39,862 nucleotides of DNA from Schoenoplectus triqueter (Eukaryota; Streptophyta; Magnoliopsida; Poales; Cyperaceae). The notes under the pieces were generated by a model, which saw nothing but the letters and a program-made list of their open reading frames with translations, was not told the origin of the DNA and searched no databases. This document shows positions 1 to 10,388 of the stretch, piece after piece. The translations under genes were made by a program, and so were the position numbers. Within the stretch, counting starts at the first letter, position 1. Every line of letters starts with the position of its first letter. The stretch spans positions 1 to 39,862 of the forward strand of contig CAXKVV010000670.1 in assembly GCA_964058805.1 (NCBI GenBank), read 5' to 3'.

Positions 1-67
1 AAAGACTGAAAGGCTGGTTATAGGGTGCCCCACCTGCCCTGCTATTGTATGACTACGATTAGTCCAA

Positions 68-536
68 TCTATACTATTATATAAAGCATCTAAAAATTAG
101 AGGGTCATTTTTTGTCATTGTAAATTTTTATTATACCCATTTTATCCCTCAATTAAACGGATAATATTTATTGTTGGTTGATCGAACGTATGTAGTCGCG
201 TCAATTGATCCCCTCTTTCTCTCCATTTATTTCCCTTATATACTATTATTTCCATAATTTTTGTTTTTTATTTAGCAACTTTGTGCATATTTGGTAAGGA
301 ATTAATGGTGATAATATATGTTAGAATAATTTACTTTTCTTTCCATAAAAATAATGAATCATTAACTCATATTGTGCAAAAATCTCATCCAAGATTAAAT
401 ATAGTCTTTATTATATGTTTTCTCTATAATTTGGTGAATTTATAATTTAATATTAGATAAATATGAATTTTTTTATCTTATAATATTTTAATGTTTAAAT
501 AAAAAATTCTGCTGCAACGCGCGGGTATATAGCTAG
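68..536 (+). mobile_element. Non-autonomous Helitron (469 bp)
   Basis: The block begins with TCTATACTATTATATAAAG, which resembles the 5' end of plant Helitrons, and ends with CTAG at 533-536. It is preceded by A (67) and followed by T (537), the expected A|T insertion site. Just before the end is GC-rich sequence (about 510-525) that can form a short stem, CTGC against GCGG with one T-G wobble around an 8-nt loop, followed by an AT-rich spacer. There is no coding capacity, so it would depend on a Rep/helicase supplied elsewhere. The ends are seen directly; the family assignment rests on known Helitron end rules. The weak stem is the main doubt. Confidence 0.68.
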
Positions 537-837
537 TAAAATTAAAACGGTGTGTCCTATGAACTTTTGATTTTTGACAAGTTAGGCTTCGAAATTTTAA
601 ATTGAATAAATATTTCTTAACATTTGAGTTGTGATAAATTGGTCTTTAAAATTTTAGTTTGGACAAATATTTTCTGGAAGACAAATTACCACTAATAGAC
701 AATTACTATTTAATACCTCATTTAGAGTTATAAAATATTTCTATTGGCGTGGGAATTTTAATCTCTTGGCCCAAAATTGCACGATATTTAAAAGAGTTAT
801 GCTTAATGAACTTTAATTTACATGAAAAATAATCTAA
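537..837. other. AT-rich intergenic DNA, nothing recognised
   Basis: No open frame, repeat or RNA gene could be supported here. The sequence is AT-rich and fragmented by stops on both strands. Confidence 0.5.
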
Positions 838-900
838 TAGCTCAAGTGGTAGCTAACTAATTAGTTGAAATTTGAGACATAAGCTCTCATATTTCTATAA
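838..900 (+). repeat. Possible tRNA-derived SINE head (relic)
   Basis: TAGCTCAAGTGGTAGC at 838-853 looks like the A box of a tRNA-derived SINE. It is followed at a plausible distance by a degenerate B-box-like stretch near 868-890. No clear target duplication or intact tail was found, so this is at best an old fragment and could be chance. Confidence 0.28.
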
Positions 901-2018
901 AAAACTTTTAGTTTACATAAAATTATCAATGTAATTCAAAAAATGCACTCGTCTAGATATTCACTATACACAATAGATTTATTTTCATTTTGATAATTTA
1001 TGTACTTTTATTTATCATTATAAAAATATATAATTAAATAAATAATTAAAATTGATAAAAAATCATATAAACTTAATATGAAAACTAACGAACACTATGT
1101 AAAATATCTCTCTTATAAACATAAATAAAACGTATAAATAAAAATAAAAAATAAAAAATAAACAACAAACATATTATGTGTTTGTGAATATTTAATTGAG
1201 TGCATATATATTTTTTGAAATAGTTCATAACTTCATATAAATTAAAAGTTCATAAAGCATAATTATTTTAAATATCAGCGTAGAAAGACAATTTGATCAG
1301 TTTATAATTCTTATATTCTTTTTCTCTCTTTAAAAATAAAGGGACCTATTTTTAATAGCTAAAAAGACAAAAAGAGCTTGAAAACAAAAGATGGAAGCAA
1401 GCAAGCATGGGGTTTGTTACACACTACGAAAGAAGAGAATTTGCTAGATCTTTCTTGACTGAGCAAGGGGGCGCATTGAGGAATGATGTGTGTAAGAGAC
1501 TAAGAGGGGGCGCCTCTAAGGTATTCTCTGGCCTTTAGATGAGGTCATGAGGCGCTTTAAACAATGTCATCTTTTGGCATGAGAAAATGGCTACTCCACC
1601 ATTCAACATGCCTTTTCGCGCCATTCTGGTCATTAACCTCATTTTGGTAATTATATATTACCAGTTTTGTATTTACAAACAGAAATAGGTGTAGCAGTTT
1701 ACTAACAAATGGATGGATCCTATGAACGTTTTAGGAGAATAATTTTTTAGTTAAAAAATAGAGCTCTTATTAATCTTGATATACACTATTTTTTTATGAA
1801 TCCGCAGCACTTCGTTAAGAGCGCGAGATCCATTAACATCTATACTAAATCAGCTTTAGGAGAAAGTTGTTCTTCCAAGTTAAATTGGTGTAGGAATTGA
1901 TGCTAACAAATTGGGATGATGGTGACTTGTCACACTATCAGTAAGTTATATCTGCCACAGAGAATTCGGGTTTCTCTCTTGCAGTGTTGCATTTCTTGGT
2001 TTTCCTGTGACGCTATTT
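901..2018. other. Distal upstream region of the nitrate reductase gene
   Basis: This stretch is AT-rich with an A-rich low-complexity patch around 1125-1165. A few GC-richer patches (1470-1560, 1800-1830) do not extend into credible exons. No gene or element with defined ends was recognised. Confidence 0.45.
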
Positions 2019-2024
2019 CACGTG
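2019..2024. promoter_or_regulatory. G-box (CACGTG)
   Basis: A palindromic CACGTG lies about 0.9 kb upstream of the nitrate reductase start codon. G-boxes bind bZIP and bHLH factors, including light regulators, and nitrate reductase genes are light-responsive. The distance and the short motif leave its function as inference only. Confidence 0.25.
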
Positions 2025-2803
2025 GGGAAGTTTGTTTCGAGTCTTTCGACTTCTGCGTTTAAGGCCACAAATATTATAATTTTCTTCAGAGTAATTATAA
2101 TTTATAAAACAATGATTCACAACTTTGGTCTGAAAACTATTCTGCAGGTCATGATGTAAAAAATGATACGTGCTTGACAGTAGGACAGGATTTATTCATC
2201 CCCATAAACGCCTAATTATTCATTCTGTTGCCAGGTTGACAGAAATTTATGAAAAATTGTGTATCCATGTAAATTTGTACAAGTATAAGACTGAGTGGAA
2301 GCATATGCTTATACAATTATTATATCCTATCCACTGTGTAAATTTATTCTTAAATTGATTGTATGTAAACTTCCACTGCAAATTTATTTAAACAATTATA
2401 TTCTATCCAACTTAATAAATAAATTCATACAAAGTGTTTATTATGTAAAATAATTGTTTTTAGTATATATTTGTTGACTTATTTAGACTTAACACTGAGT
2501 TTAGTAACCGGAACTTTCTATTTGAGAATTCAGACTTCCATGAGATTAAAATTCCAACACGGTAGCTGCACAGCATTTGTTACACGAAAAAAAAGCAAAG
2601 AAAACCTGCTCTATAATATTACCTCCCCCGAATGAATCAAACGCCAGTTCGTATTTCTGATAATTTAATTATATATAAAAAAATTAATGACCGACGTTTT
2701 TTCACTGGTTATTAATACTCTGGTATCACTGACTCTAAAAAATATATATTTTCAATTTATTTAGATGCAGAAGCTCTGATACCCTTGGATCCGATACTGC
2801 GCA
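2025..2803. other. Proximal upstream region of the nitrate reductase gene
   Basis: AT-rich DNA with no supported coding sequence; the small open frame at 2170-2358 has no recognisable features. The region is expected to hold the nitrate and light control elements of the downstream gene, but I could not match a full nitrate-responsive element by eye. Confidence 0.45.
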
Positions 2804-2811
2804 CTATATAA
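2804..2811 (+). promoter_or_regulatory. TATA box of the nitrate reductase gene
   Basis: CTATATAAG lies about 115 bp upstream of the start codon, which fits a leader of about 80-90 nt. The leader between this box and 2927 contains no upstream ATG. The start context, CACCATGGC, is a strong plant initiation context. Confidence 0.7.
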
Positions 2812-2926
2812 GCACACAAAACCACCAGTTGAGCGTGCCAACAACTTGAGGAGCTAAACACTCTAAAACCTCTGGCAAAAATCTCTATCGTTCATTTCAA
2901 AATAATTCTAAGAAGGTCCAAACACC

Positions 2927-5900
2927 ATGGCAACCTCCATACACAATGCACCATTTACTGATTTGAAGAGTCATTCTGACTCGCCGGCACGCAGTTTCAA
3001 CTTCTCTTCCTTTAACACAACCTCTTCCAATAACCGCCACAATATCGATTCGTTCGACAATGACTCAGATGAAGAAGAACTAGATTACAAAGCCCTTTAT
3101 GGCAACCTTCATAATGTTGAACCCTCAATCTATGACCCAAAAGACGAGCGCACATTGGATTCGTGGATCAAGCGCAATCCGGCCTTGATTCGACTCACCG
3201 GCAAGCATCCATTCAATTGTGAACCGCCATTGTCACGGCTCATGCAATACGGGTTCATCACTCCAGCACCACTTCACTATGTGCGTAATCATGGGTCGGT
3301 GCCACGAGCTGATTGGTCCACATGGACTGTGGAGATAACAGGCCTAGTCAAGCGACCAGTGCGACTCACCATGGACCAGCTGGTGCATGACTTCACACCA
3401 ATAGAAGTTCCAGTAACGCTGGTCTGTGCAGGGAACCGGCGCAAGGAGCAGAATATGGTGAGGCAGACTGTGGGGTTCAACTGGGGCCCAGGTGCCATAT
3501 CCACATCAGTCTGGCATGGTGTCCGATTGTGTGATGTGTTGAGGAGATGTGGCATAATGAATCGAAAAGATGGGGCATTGAATGTTTGTTTTGAGGGATC
3601 GGATGAGTTGTCTGGTGGCGGCGGATGCAGGTACGGTACAAGTATCAGGAGAGAGGTGGCAATGGATCCTGCTAGAGATATCATGCTAGCATACATGCAA
3701 AATGGAGAGGTTCTATCACCCGATCACGGCTTCCCGGTTCGAGTTATAGTTCCTGGGTTCATAGGCGGTCGAATGGTCAAGTGGCTCAAAAGGATTATCG
3801 TTACTACGCAAGAGTCTGATAGCTATTACCATTACAAAGATAACAGAGTTTTGCCTTCTCATATTGATGCAGAATTAGCCAATGCTGAAGGTATATATGC
3901 ACTTCCAACTTTTTGTTCTATTTTACATTTTAACTTATTATATGGAATTAATTTATATTTATTTCAAAGCTTAAAAAAATGATTTTTGGTTTTGAAGCAT
4001 GGTGGTACAAGCCAGAATATATCATCAATGAGCTTAACATCAACTCCGTTATTACAACACCGGGGCATGATGAGGTTCTCCCTATCAATTCATTGACCAC
4101 ACAAAAGCCATTCACCATTAAGGGTTATGCATATTCAGGTAAGCATCAATCCCATATTAATCAGTACATTTATTTTATTTTATAGAGATGCTAGAGATAT
4201 AGATATCTGTGTTTCAACGAGAGGACAAACTTTAGACATGCTATTTTGTGTTGTATTTTCTCAGGTGGTGGTAGGAAGGTAACAAGAGTAGAGATAACAC
4301 TTGATGGAGGGGAGACGTGGCGAGTGTGCACACTTGACCATCCCGAAAAGACAACTAAATATGGAAAATACTGGTGTTGGTGCTTTTGGCAGTTGGAAGT
4401 AGAGGTGCTGGATCTGCTTGCTGCAAAGGAGGTGGCTGTTCGTGCATGGGACGAGTCCCTCAATACCCAACCTGAGAAACTCATCTGGAATGTTAAGGTG
4501 TGAAAGTATGCCAAAATTAAATAAAAGAGATTAGACAATAAGCAGAAATTACATAAAATTCAGTAAAGGTATTGGTTCCCCTGAAGTTGTAATCCAGTAA
4601 ACAATGTTTCTAACAAAACTCTAAATAAACTAAATTAGTTTGCTCATAGAAAATTAATTAGCAAAAAAAAATAATTTCGTGACATGTCAATATATAGAGA
4701 GATGATTTTTGATGGGCCTTCTAAGTTGGCCTTATTTTAACGTTTGATCCTAAACAAATAAATCTTTAAAAAATATATAATAATGATCCATGTGGTATGT
4801 ATATATGCAGGGAATGATGAATAATTGCTGGTTTCGCGTTAAGCTCAATGTATGCCGGCCCCACAGAGGAGAGATTGGTCTAATGTTCGAGCACCCTGCG
4901 CAGCCCGGCAACCAAGCCGGGGGATGGATGGCTTGTCAGGCGCATCTCGAAACAGCCGAGAGTGCCCAATCTCTAAAGAAGAGTATGTCTGCTCCCTTCA
5001 TGAGCACCTCTTCGGCACAATACAGCATGGATGAGGTGCGGAAGCATTCCACTAGGGATTCGGCATGGATTGTGGTCCATGGCCATGTTTACGACTGCAC
5101 AAGTTTCCTCAAAGACCATCCAGGTGGTACAGATAGCATATTAATTAATGCAGGGACTGATTGTACTGAGGAATTCGACTCCATCCACTCTGACAAGGCG
5201 AAGATGCTGCTCGACATGTACCGAATCGGTGAGCTTGCAGCTTCAGACAACAGTTCTGATAATCTGAATCTTATGACCATCAGAGAGAATTCTAAGGTTT
5301 CAACTGTAGCACTTGCCAATCCACGTGAGAAGGTTCGGTGTACTCTTGTGTACAAGAAAGAGATCTCACATGATGTCCGCTTGTTTCGTTTTGCACTGCC
5401 ATCTTCTGATCAGGTACTCGGCCTTCCTGTCGGAAAGCACATTTTCCTCTATGCCACCATAGATGGAAAGCCGTGCATGCGCGCTTATACACCAACCAGC
5501 CCGATTGACCAAGTTGGCCATTTTGATCTTGTGATAAAAATCTACTTCAAAGGAGAGAATCTAAATTTCCCAAACGGAGGTCTTTTGTCGCAACATCTCG
5601 AATCTCTTCCTCTTGGATCCACCATTGACATCAAGGGTCCAGTTGGCCATATCGAATACAATGGCTGCGGAAACTTTGTTGTCAATGGCAAGAACATATT
5701 TGCAAAGCGACTCGCTTTAATTGCTGGTGGAACTGGGATTACACCGGTGTACCAGGTTATTCAAGCAGTGTTACGCAACCAGCCTGAAGACACTAATGAA
5801 ATGCACCTGGTGTATGCAAACCGAACCGAAGATGACATACTACTGAGAGAGGAGCTGGATCGATTGGCCGGGGAGCATCCCGACCGGCTCAAGGTTTGGT

Positions 5901-6109
5901 ATGTCATAAGTCGGGTCAAATGGGCAGAGCAAGAGTGGTGTTACAGCGTTGGATATGTGAATGAAAGAATCCTCCAGGAGCATGTACCTACCGGTGGCCC
6001 TGAGACGGTTGCGCTGGCTTGTGGACCCCCTCAGATGATCCAATCAGCAGTGCTGCCAAATCTTGAGAAGTTGAACTACGACCTTGCAAATTGTTGTTTT
6101 GTATTCTAA
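2927..6109 (+). CDS. NIA: Nitrate reductase [NAD(P)H], four exons
   Basis: Cytosolic enzyme reducing nitrate to nitrite, the first and regulated step of nitrate assimilation. Exons: 2927-3890, 3998-4138, 4265-4497 and 4811-6109. All introns are GT-AG (107, 126 and 313 bp) and join in frame to 878 residues, close to the usual length of about 900. In order: an acidic N-terminal tail (DSDEEE); the sulfite-oxidase-like molybdenum domain with the Mo-ligand Cys167 in VCAGNRR; the dimerisation domain; hinge 1 with KSMSAP (Ser506), matching the 14-3-3 phosphoserine motif; cytochrome b5 with heme ligands His549 (HPGG) and His572; the FAD domain (RAYTPTSP, 670-677); and the NADH domain (GGTGITP, 752-758; CGPPQM from Cys850), ending in FVF. 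Each cofactor residue is intact, so the gene appears functional. Kinase and 14-3-3 inactivation in the dark is known for the family. I cannot tell NADH-specific from bispecific enzyme. Confidence 0.97.
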
Positions 6110-6400
6110 GCAGCGTCCGTTCCGTAACCAATTACATAAAGAGATATATACGCCTTATGAATTTATGTATGATAGAGGTTTTTGCTGGTACCGGCGCAAT
6201 GGTGTTTTCTTTAGGGGAATAAATGTACAAAGTTTTAGAGTAATCAACAATATGGACATGCTAGCTTCTTTTTTTTTTCTTTTTTTGGTCTCCAATCGGA
6301 TTAATAATTTTGAATTGTTTACATGTTGCCCTCGGTTTAAAGCTCCTAAACAAACAACAGTATAGGTAGCCCATAGTACAATTTTTTTATTAATAAACAA
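6110..6400 (+). other. Probable 3' UTR of the nitrate reductase gene
   Basis: Candidate polyadenylation signals AATAAA occur at 6218-6223 and 6392-6397, downstream of the stop codon. The actual end cannot be set from sequence alone. Small open frames here on either strand show no recognisable features. Confidence 0.5.
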
Positions 6401-6619
6401 AAAGCAAAAAAGACATCACGACACAATAGATCGTTCTTTTATTAATAATCAAATAAAATCACGAGACAAAAGAGATCTCAAAATTTGTGGACACTTCAAT
6501 TAGACGCAGTTGTAACTTGTAAGTTTGATAATTGATGAAAAAGACGTTATGCACAATCATTTGTGCTCGCTCATTTGAAGAACAAGTTGAACTAAAATAA
6601 TTTTTTTAAGATCAAATAT

Positions 6620-7530
6620 CTGTCCAATTTCAGTACGTCAAGTAGTCGTCAATGTAATCTTTTTTGTGGATAAAAATCTGCTGGTCCAATTATTCTATAT
6701 AAAAAAATATAAAATAAATTCTAAAAATAAAAAACTTGTATATATATATAGAGTAAATCTACGGTGAGCTTAAGCTCACGGAAGACCTCGGTGAGCTTAA
6801 GCTCACGGAAGACCTCCGTGAGCTTAGCTCAAAAAATATATCAAATGATCTTCAAATTTTGATTTTTCAGTCTCATTAAATTCTTCATATTGAAATCTTA
6901 TGGGGTGCAAAAATTTGGGATGTTTCGAGTTTTCTAAATCGCTCTTTTCAATTTTTTAAAATAATGTACAAACATTGAATATTTTATTATTATTTTTGGA
7001 GCTGATTTTCAAAAATTGAAAAGAGCGACTTAGAAAACTCAAAACATTCCAAATTTTTGTATCCCACAAGATTTCAATATGAAGAATTTAATGAGATTGA
7101 AAAATTAAATTTTGGAGATCATTTGATATATTTTTTGAGCTAAGCTCACGGAGGTCTTCCGTGAGCTTAAGCTCACCGTAGATTTACTCATATATATATA
7201 TATATATATATATATTACTTGTAAATTGATAGTCTATAAAATTTCATGCAATTTCATTAATGTTTGATAGTCCATCAAAGATTATCAAATTTAACTGTCT
7301 TTCATTAAAGTTTGCAACGGTTTCAGATTGGACTATTAAACGTTAATGAAATTGTATAAAATTTAACAAGCTATTAATCTACAAGTAAAAGACCATATTT
7401 GTAAAAAAAAAGTTTTTTTTAATTTTTTTATATTTTTGTAAATAGAATAATATAACCCTCTTATTTTTCGAGAATAACGGCAAATTTTGATCCATTTTTT
7501 GTATAAGAAAATTAGTCATCTTTTAAGTGA
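6620..7530. mobile_element. Large fold-back (MITE-like) element, interrupted
   Basis: Two arms are inverted copies of one another. The left arm (about 6640-6745, continuing at 7212-7275) matches the reverse complement of the right arm (about 7325-7510). Clear paired blocks are ACTTGTAAATTGATAG at 7217 against the inverse of the sequence ending in ACAAGT at 7386, and ATTATTCTAT near 6690 against its inverse near 7446-7455. The left arm is broken in two by another hairpin element at 6751-7190. No coding sequence is present. Outer ends are approximate because the arms diverge outward. Confidence 0.6.
6751..7190. mobile_element. Hairpin MITE inserted in a TA repeat
   Basis: The terminal inverted repeats start GAGTAAATCTACGGTGAGCT on the left and have the exact inverse at the right end (7171-7189). 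Complementarity continues through nearly the whole element, about 200 bp per arm, so a transcript would fold into one long hairpin. Both flanks are runs of TA, so a TA target duplication is likely but cannot be proven. In the left arm a block of about 27 bp (GGTGAGCTTAAGCTCACGGA plus AGACCTC) is present twice (6763-6789 and 6790-6816), but only once in the right arm. There is no transposase. The class is uncertain; TA targets suggest Tc1/mariner-like or Mutator-like parents. Confidence 0.82.
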
Positions 7531-7654
7531 ACGGGCCTTTAGTTGAGTAATCAGTACTGTATTGTACTTTTTATTAGCAGATAATAATCAACAAGTGTCA
7601 CGACATGTTAGATGAAGTATGAATAAGACATAGCTTAGTATAAACAAATTTGAA

Positions 7655-8130
7655 AATGGACCAAACATTTTTAAATACCAAAAATTATATATTTAAGTAA
7701 GAATAAAATCAAAATTAAATATTGAGGTAAATTGTGGATGAAATTTGAGATCTACTATTCACGAGTTTAGCACCCACGTGGAGTGCTGTCACTCTACGAG
7801 ATAACCACCAACGTAGAGTGAGAGCACTCCATGTTACTGCCACTTATGTGGCGTGACGGAATTTTCAATATTATTTTTTCTTCTCTTCTTTGTCTCTCAT
7901 GTTGGACTGAATAAAAAAATAAAAAAAAATGACTTCACCTGAGTGACAGTAACATGGAGTGCTCTCACTCCACGTGGGTGATAGTCTCGTAGAGTGAGAG
8001 CACTCTACGTGAGTGCTAAGGCCGTGAAATATATATTCCGAATTTCATGTATAATTTATCCAAATATTAAATTTTAATTTTATTTTTATTTAAATATAAA
8101 AATTTTGGTTTTAAATAGGGGACTAAAGTC
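7655..8130. mobile_element. Fold-back element with CACTC-rich arms
   Basis: The left arm (about 7663-7855) and right arm (about 7930-8120) are inverted copies, with an AT-rich centre at 7860-7930. The core of each arm carries repeated variants of CGTAGAGTGAGAGCACTC (for example at 7811 and 7988) and CACGTGGAGTGCT. Outer blocks such as TTTAAATACCAAAAATTAT near 7669 also pair with the region near 8095-8115. There is no coding sequence, and no target duplication could be fixed. Confidence 0.65.
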
Positions 8131-8249
8131 AGTCGGATTGATGAACCAAAAATATAATCCGGAAAAAAAGGACCAAACATGTAACCTCCCCCCACTTAGC
8201 CCTTCGTCTTTGTTGTCAGCCTCCTCGCGCCACCGCTTCGCATAAAATC

Positions 8250-8404
8250 GTGCCGGAGTCGACGAATCAGGGCACCTTTAATCAATTGAGAGTAAAGAGC
8301 ATAACAATGAGGAAGCTGCCAAGTTACCTCTATCACTCCACAAATCAGCCTCTTCCCCACGTTTTGACCACGAAATCCAAATCGAAGCTTAAACCGAAAG
8401 CTTC
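8250..8404 (+). pseudogene. Possible gene 5' fragment cut off by a retrotransposon
   Basis: The DNA from about 8170 to 8404 is richer in GC and CpG than its surroundings. It holds an open frame that starts at 8250 and runs straight into the LTR at 8405. A second in-frame ATG at 8307 begins MRKLPSYLYH, followed by a Ser/Thr/Lys-rich stretch typical of an organelle-targeted or basic N-terminus. The frame does not resume after the retrotransposon at 13884. I do not recognise the protein. It may be the remains of a host gene or a chance open frame. Confidence 0.3.
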
Positions 8405-8836
8405 TGTCATGTATTTAAGATCAATTGTGAATAATTGAAGAAAAGAAGAAAATTTGAGCAAGAATTAAAGATAAGAAGAATTCAATTGATTGTTTTAATC
8501 AGAATGACAAATATAATTAATTCTTCCACACCCACATTAGTAGTACTATTACATATATATAGACAATGAATCACAATAATTTCCAACTAATTCTAACAAG
8601 AATCCACTCAGATGTGATACCGTTTGCCACGTCAGCTATTCTGTTGAAATATCGAAAGAGCCGTTGGTTAGTCGGTCAGCTATTTAAATTACTAACACTG
8701 CGGGTCCCGTCTGCAGCTTCTTTATTTAATTTGAATAGCTGACCGTTCGTTGTTGCCTTGCTGACCAATTATTCACTTGAATTAAGCGTGCCTATTCTTC
8801 TTTCTTCACCGTCTTTATCGGTACCGATATCTAACA
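8405..8836 (-). repeat. 3' LTR of the gypsy element
   Basis: On the - strand it begins TGTTAG directly after a polypurine tract and ends ATGACA, giving the expected TG...CA ends and 432 bp. Positions 8405-8788 align with the 5' LTR at 13499-13883. The first 48 bp (8789-8836) have no counterpart there. Confidence 0.85.
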
Positions 8837-9146
8837 CTCTCCCTCCCTCGAAACGCTTCTTGTCCTCAAGAATAAAATGTGGAAAACGAACTGTAATGTC
8901 ATCATAATCTTCCCAAGAAGCATCTTCAGTAGACAAATTTGTCCAAGAAACTAAGATTTGGGGAACCGCGACATTATTACGCTTGATTGCGCGATGATCC
9001 AGAATTTGAGCTAGATATAACTGTAATTGACCCTCCGGTGACAAAAGAGGTAGTTGGAGAGATACCACATGGCCACGAGAAATGTGTTGTTTGAGTTGGG
9101 ACACATGAAGAACCGGATGAATGGCTGAACCCACTAGTAGTCGCAA
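8769..9146 (-). pseudogene. Gypsy pol C-terminus with chromodomain
   Basis: 125 residues from the integrase tail through a chromodomain. HPVLHVSQLK is the conserved integrase-tail motif. ILDHRAIKRN followed by LVSWTNLSTEDASWEDYD is the chromodomain core with its WEDYD motif, seen in chromoviruses and thought to steer insertion to chromatin marks. It ends FEGGRV and reads a short way into the LTR before stopping. A frame break separates it from the integrase piece upstream. Confidence 0.85.
8837..8850 (-). other. Polypurine tract
   Basis: On the - strand this reads CGAGGGAGGGAGAG and abuts the TG of the 3' LTR. This is the standard plus-strand primer position in reverse transcription. Confidence 0.8.
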
Positions 9147-9269
9147 TCGGTATGCTACTGAGCCTATGCGATCCTCGATTTCAAAGGGTCCATAGAAACG
9201 AGGATTAAGCTTAGTGTTCTTGGAATTGGAAACTGAAATTTGTCTGTAGGGTTGAAGTCTTAAGTAAAC

Positions 9270-9665
9270 CTAATCACCAATTTTAAAACTTCGCTCAGTC
9301 CGATTCTGATTAGCGAATTTCTTCATCCTATCATGAGCTTGGAGGAGGTTAGCCTTTAATTGAGTGAGAGCTCGATGACGATCACGAAGTAGAATGTTGA
9401 CAGCCTCGATGTTACTTCTAGGTGGATGCCCTAGGGTGATACTAGGTGGTGGATAACCATAGAGCGTCTGAAAAGGAGAGTTCTGTAAAGAGCTGTGAAA
9501 ATTTGAGTTGTACCACCATTGTGCCAAAGGAAGCCAATGAATCCACCTTTTGGGTTGGTGTAAAATCATGCTGCGAAGATAAGTTTCAAGACACTGATTG
9601 ACACGCTCAATTTGGCTGTCCGTTTGTGGGTGGTAGGATGTGCTTAAATTGAGTGTAATGCCCAA
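9270..9665 (-). pseudogene. Gypsy integrase, C-terminal part
   Basis: 131 residues with YHPQTDSQIERVNQ, the third catalytic block of the D,D35E integrase (Glu in IERVNQ), then the usual LPLAQWWYN and YGYPPP motifs. It is separated from the front half of integrase by a frame break around 9666-9677 and from the chromodomain by another at 9147-9269. Confidence 0.87.
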
Positions 9666-9677
9666 CAGTGAAGTGAG

Positions 9678-10388
9678 TTACTTCCAAAAATTACTGGTAA
9701 AAATAAGATCACGATCAGAAATTATGGAAGAAGGGAGACTATGAAGTTTATATATATTATCAAGGAATGCCTGAGCAACGGTCAATGCAGAATAGGGATG
9801 GGAAAGTGCAATAAAATGAGCATATTTAGTCAAACGATCAACAACAATAAAAATGACTTCTTTGCCCTCAGACTTTGGTAAACCAGTAATAAAATCTATA
9901 CCAACACTGGACCAGGCTTCATAAGGAATAGGCAATGGTTGTAATAGACTAGGAGTATGAATATGTTCTGGTTTAGTCATTTGACAAGTAGGATAAGTTT
10001 TAACATAATCAAGAACAGCTTGTTTCAAATTTGACCAGTAAAATAGGCGTTTCATGTGATGATAAGTCCCAGTGGAGCCAGAATGGCCTCCTGCAGAAGA
10101 ATCATGTATCTCCTTTAATAGTTGTAGTCGCCAATTGCCAGAATTGCCCACACATATATGACCTTTGAATCGAATGATGCCCTGATGTAATGTAAGGTGA
10201 TTCTCAGAAGATGCTACTGTGTGGAGCTTCTGTAGTAAATCTGCTATCCAAGGATCGTCAGTATAACTCAATTTGATGTCTTGAACCCATTGAGGAATAA
10301 TCTCGGAAATAATTTGAAGTTCAGCAAGAACTATAGCTGAAGAAGAATTATCTCTCCTAGATAAAGCATCCGCCACAACATTATCCAA
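9678..10388 (-). pseudogene. Gypsy RNase H tail and integrase N-terminal part
   Basis: 236 residues. NVVADALSRR is the end of the RNase H domain. GGHSGSTGTYHH begins the zinc-binding HHCC region, but the first Cys of the usual CPTC is Tyr (YPTCQ), so zinc binding is probably lost. The first two catalytic acids are visible in VGIDFITGLP and in IISDRDLIFTS. The frame breaks just before the third catalytic block. Confidence 0.87.

Noticed and set aside
1960..2060. Splice-acceptor-like TCTCTCTTGCAG followed by a possible exon
   Set aside because: No matching donor or extended frame was found, and nothing links it to a gene.
2500..2803. Search for a nitrate-responsive element in the nitrate reductase upstream region
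   Set aside because: Only a loose TACCCTTGG-like match near 2780 was seen, without the paired inverse half at the right spacing.
3289..3696. Open frame of 135 residues on the - strand inside nitrate reductase exon 1
   Set aside because: It is a shadow of the real exon; no recognisable motif and the + strand frame carries the conserved molybdenum domain.
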